A DNA stretch of 64,000 bases from Flavitalea plasmicola (GTDB taxonomy: Bacteria; Bacteroidota; Bacteroidia; Chitinophagales; Chitinophagaceae): NCBI RefSeq assembly GCF_030546645.1, contig NZ_JAUOTO010000004.1, positions 434,001 to 498,000 of the forward strand, in the 5' to 3' direction. A program made the position numbers and the translations under genes. Within the stretch, counting starts at the first letter, position 1, and the number at the start of each line of letters is the position of its first letter. Below, piece after piece: positions 62,944-64,000 of this stretch. The notes under the pieces are model-generated. The model searched no databases, was not told the origin of the DNA, and saw only the letters and a list, made by a program, of their open reading frames with translations.

Positions 62944-63315
62944 TTAGCGGTGCATTTTGATCCGGAGATCCAGCAACTGGAGGTTTGTCCTGGCGTTGCC
63001 GTCATTGACACCAGGAATATTCACCTTGTATTTGTAAGGCATGATGAATACGCTGTTGCCATTCTCGTAAGTAACGAGGGTATTGAAGGAGATCGTTGTC
63101 TTTGTCTTTTCCTGTCCCAGGAAGAAGCTGCCACTGTAAGCAGGAGTTGATTTCAGGGTAAAGTTACCGGTGGTGCGGATGGGCGTGAACTCAGTCTTGA
63201 GAGGGACGCTTTTGTTGTTCTTTTTGTCTCCGCCGCCGCCTTTGCTCGCAAAAGCCAAACCGACCACTGCAAGCAGGAAGGTACTGACAACCATGTGTCG
63301 CAGCATCTTTCTCAT
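62944..63315 (-). CDS. Small secreted hypothetical protein, 123 aa
   Basis: The ATG at 63315 gives a signal peptide MRKMLRHMVVSTFLLAVVGL AFA, followed by a glycine- and lysine-rich linker (SKGGGGDKKNNKSVPLKTE) and a compact beta domain (NFTLKSTPAYSGSFFLGQ, FIMPYKYKVNIPGVNDGNAR). Another ATG lies 24 bp upstream. It is convergent with the gene at 62266, with 15 bp between the stops. Function unknown. Confidence 0.7.
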   Translation of the reverse strand: MRKMLRHMVVSTFLLAVVGLAFASKGGGGDKKNNKSVPLKTEFTPIRTTGNFTLKSTPAYSGSFFLGQEKTKTTISFNTLVTYENGNSVFIMPYKYKVNIPGVNDGNARTNLQLLDLRIKMHR

Positions 63316-63339
63316 CCGTATGGTTCTTGGTTTTTGCAT

Positions 63340-63583
63340 TCTGGTTACAAATGTAGTGAAAAAAATTGGGACTTTTTTAACCGCTTATCCTAAATTTTAA
63401 TAAATCTTTAACGCTGTGGTAAAGAAAAGGTTACATTTTAAGGGGATTTTAATCCCAGGATTCTTTCCACAATGGTCAAATCTCTGTTAATAAGTACGTC
63501 CTCCGAAGGATTTGGGTTGCTCCCCGGGGGTAAAAAATTTGCGGATAAGGGGGAATACTGTAAATTACGATAACCTTAAGCAC
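63340..63583. other. Divergent intergenic region
   Basis: These 244 bp separate the small secreted protein gene from the TPR gene. Sequence is AT-rich; no gene, clear -7 element or terminator was recognised. Confidence 0.4.
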
Positions 63584-64000
63584 ATGCAAGAAAATCCATA
63601 CCATCAGGACCGGGATGAAATGAAGGAGTTGCTGAAGCAGTATCAGGATCTGAAGAATGGGCGGCAGCATTCGTTCCTGGAGGAAGAAGCTTTTGAAAAG
63701 ATAATTGACTATTTTGATGATACGGAGGACTTGCCTCAGGCGATAGAAGCGGTGGAGATCGGCATTGGGCAATATCCCTACTCTGCGGCCCTCCTGATCA
63801 AAAAGGCGGACCTGATGATCGCCACCCGCCGGTATTTTGAAGCCTTGGCCATTCTGGAGCAGGCGGAGCTGCTGGACGGCGCTGATATCAACCTTTATAT
63901 ACTGAAGACGGACGCTTACCTGGCACTTGACCAACAGGAGAAGGCTGTCGCATTATTAGAGAATGCCCTGCTGCATTTTGAAGGGGAGGAGCGTATAGAG
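63584..64000 (+). CDS. TPR-repeat protein, 3' end outside window
   Basis: The ATG at 63584 opens a frame with no stop before the window end (139 codons). It begins MQENPYHQDRDEMKELLKQY with a charged helix. From about residue 50 it shows TPR-like helices (DLPQAIEAVEIGIGQYPYSA, ALLIKKADLMIATRRYFEAL, LYILKTDAYLALDQQEKAVA). It is probably a scaffold or protein-interaction protein; the full domain content cannot be judged. Confidence 0.85.
   Translation, partial: MQENPYHQDRDEMKELLKQYQDLKNGRQHSFLEEEAFEKIIDYFDDTEDLPQAIEAVEIGIGQYPYSAALLIKKADLMIATRRYFEALAILEQAELLDGADINLYILKTDAYLALDQQEKAVALLENALLHFEGEERIE

Overview
The window is chromosomal DNA of a member of the Bacteroidota, most likely a Chitinophaga-like soil or plant bacterium. 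The signs are a type III glutamine synthetase, Bacteroidota-style MacB/FtsX permeases and tyrosine integrase, promoters with the TAnnTTTG -7 element, weak Shine-Dalgarno use and small secreted proteins typical of the phylum. The phylum call is firm; the family is inference. No rRNA operon or CRISPR array is present.

Bases 1-13736 hold the proximal part of an extracellular contractile injection system (eCIS, Afp/PVC/MAC type). Reading leftward on the minus strand: a Pvc16-type (DUF4255) tube terminator, an unknown component, one sheath, two tube proteins, a DUF5908 peptide, a LysM adaptor, a VgrG-like spike, a PAAR tip, a gp25 wedge and a large baseplate-J protein that runs off the window. The tape measure, AAA+ ATPase, fibre and other cargo genes would lie to the left of base 1. 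Divergently transcribed next to it are a membrane-anchored GH18-like protein with a degenerate active site and a 404-residue glycine-rich protein. The N-terminus of the latter resembles the leader of eCIS-associated DUF4157 proteins, so it is the best cargo candidate here.

Bases 13737-25285 are a patchwork of mobile and broken genes: a MobC/relaxase mobilisation module, a Crp-like regulator, a DEDDh exonuclease, an AbiEi antitoxin whose toxin partner survives only as a 40-codon stub, an IS21 element with a frameshifted istA and truncated istB fused to a second exonuclease fragment, a deletion scar of a DUF4143 ATPase gene, and a GIY-YIG/DUF2075 helicase overlapping a MazG-like pyrophosphohydrolase.

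Bases 25286-36208 form a discrete integrative island of about 10.9 kb. It is bounded by a 19-bp direct repeat that is the 3' end of tRNA-Asp(GTC) and carries its own tyrosine integrase next to the tRNA. Cargo: a DUF4143 ATPase, a type I restriction-modification system in the order hsdR-hsdS-hsdM, an Mrr-type endonuclease and a membrane protein of unknown function.

Bases 36300-64000 are ordinary core genome: accA, dapA, rnz, a fructosamine kinase, a STAS protein, clpC, cmk, an ABC permease, glnN (GSIII), a membrane protein and glycosyltransferase pair, purL, hldD, proC, pyrG, yidC and a TPR protein. Curiosities there include a palindromic repeat inserted in frame in purL, an AGCT-rich microrepeat inside a membrane protein gene, a perfect 20-bp palindrome upstream of clpC, and a gene-free stretch of tandem repeats and stacked hairpins before pyrG.
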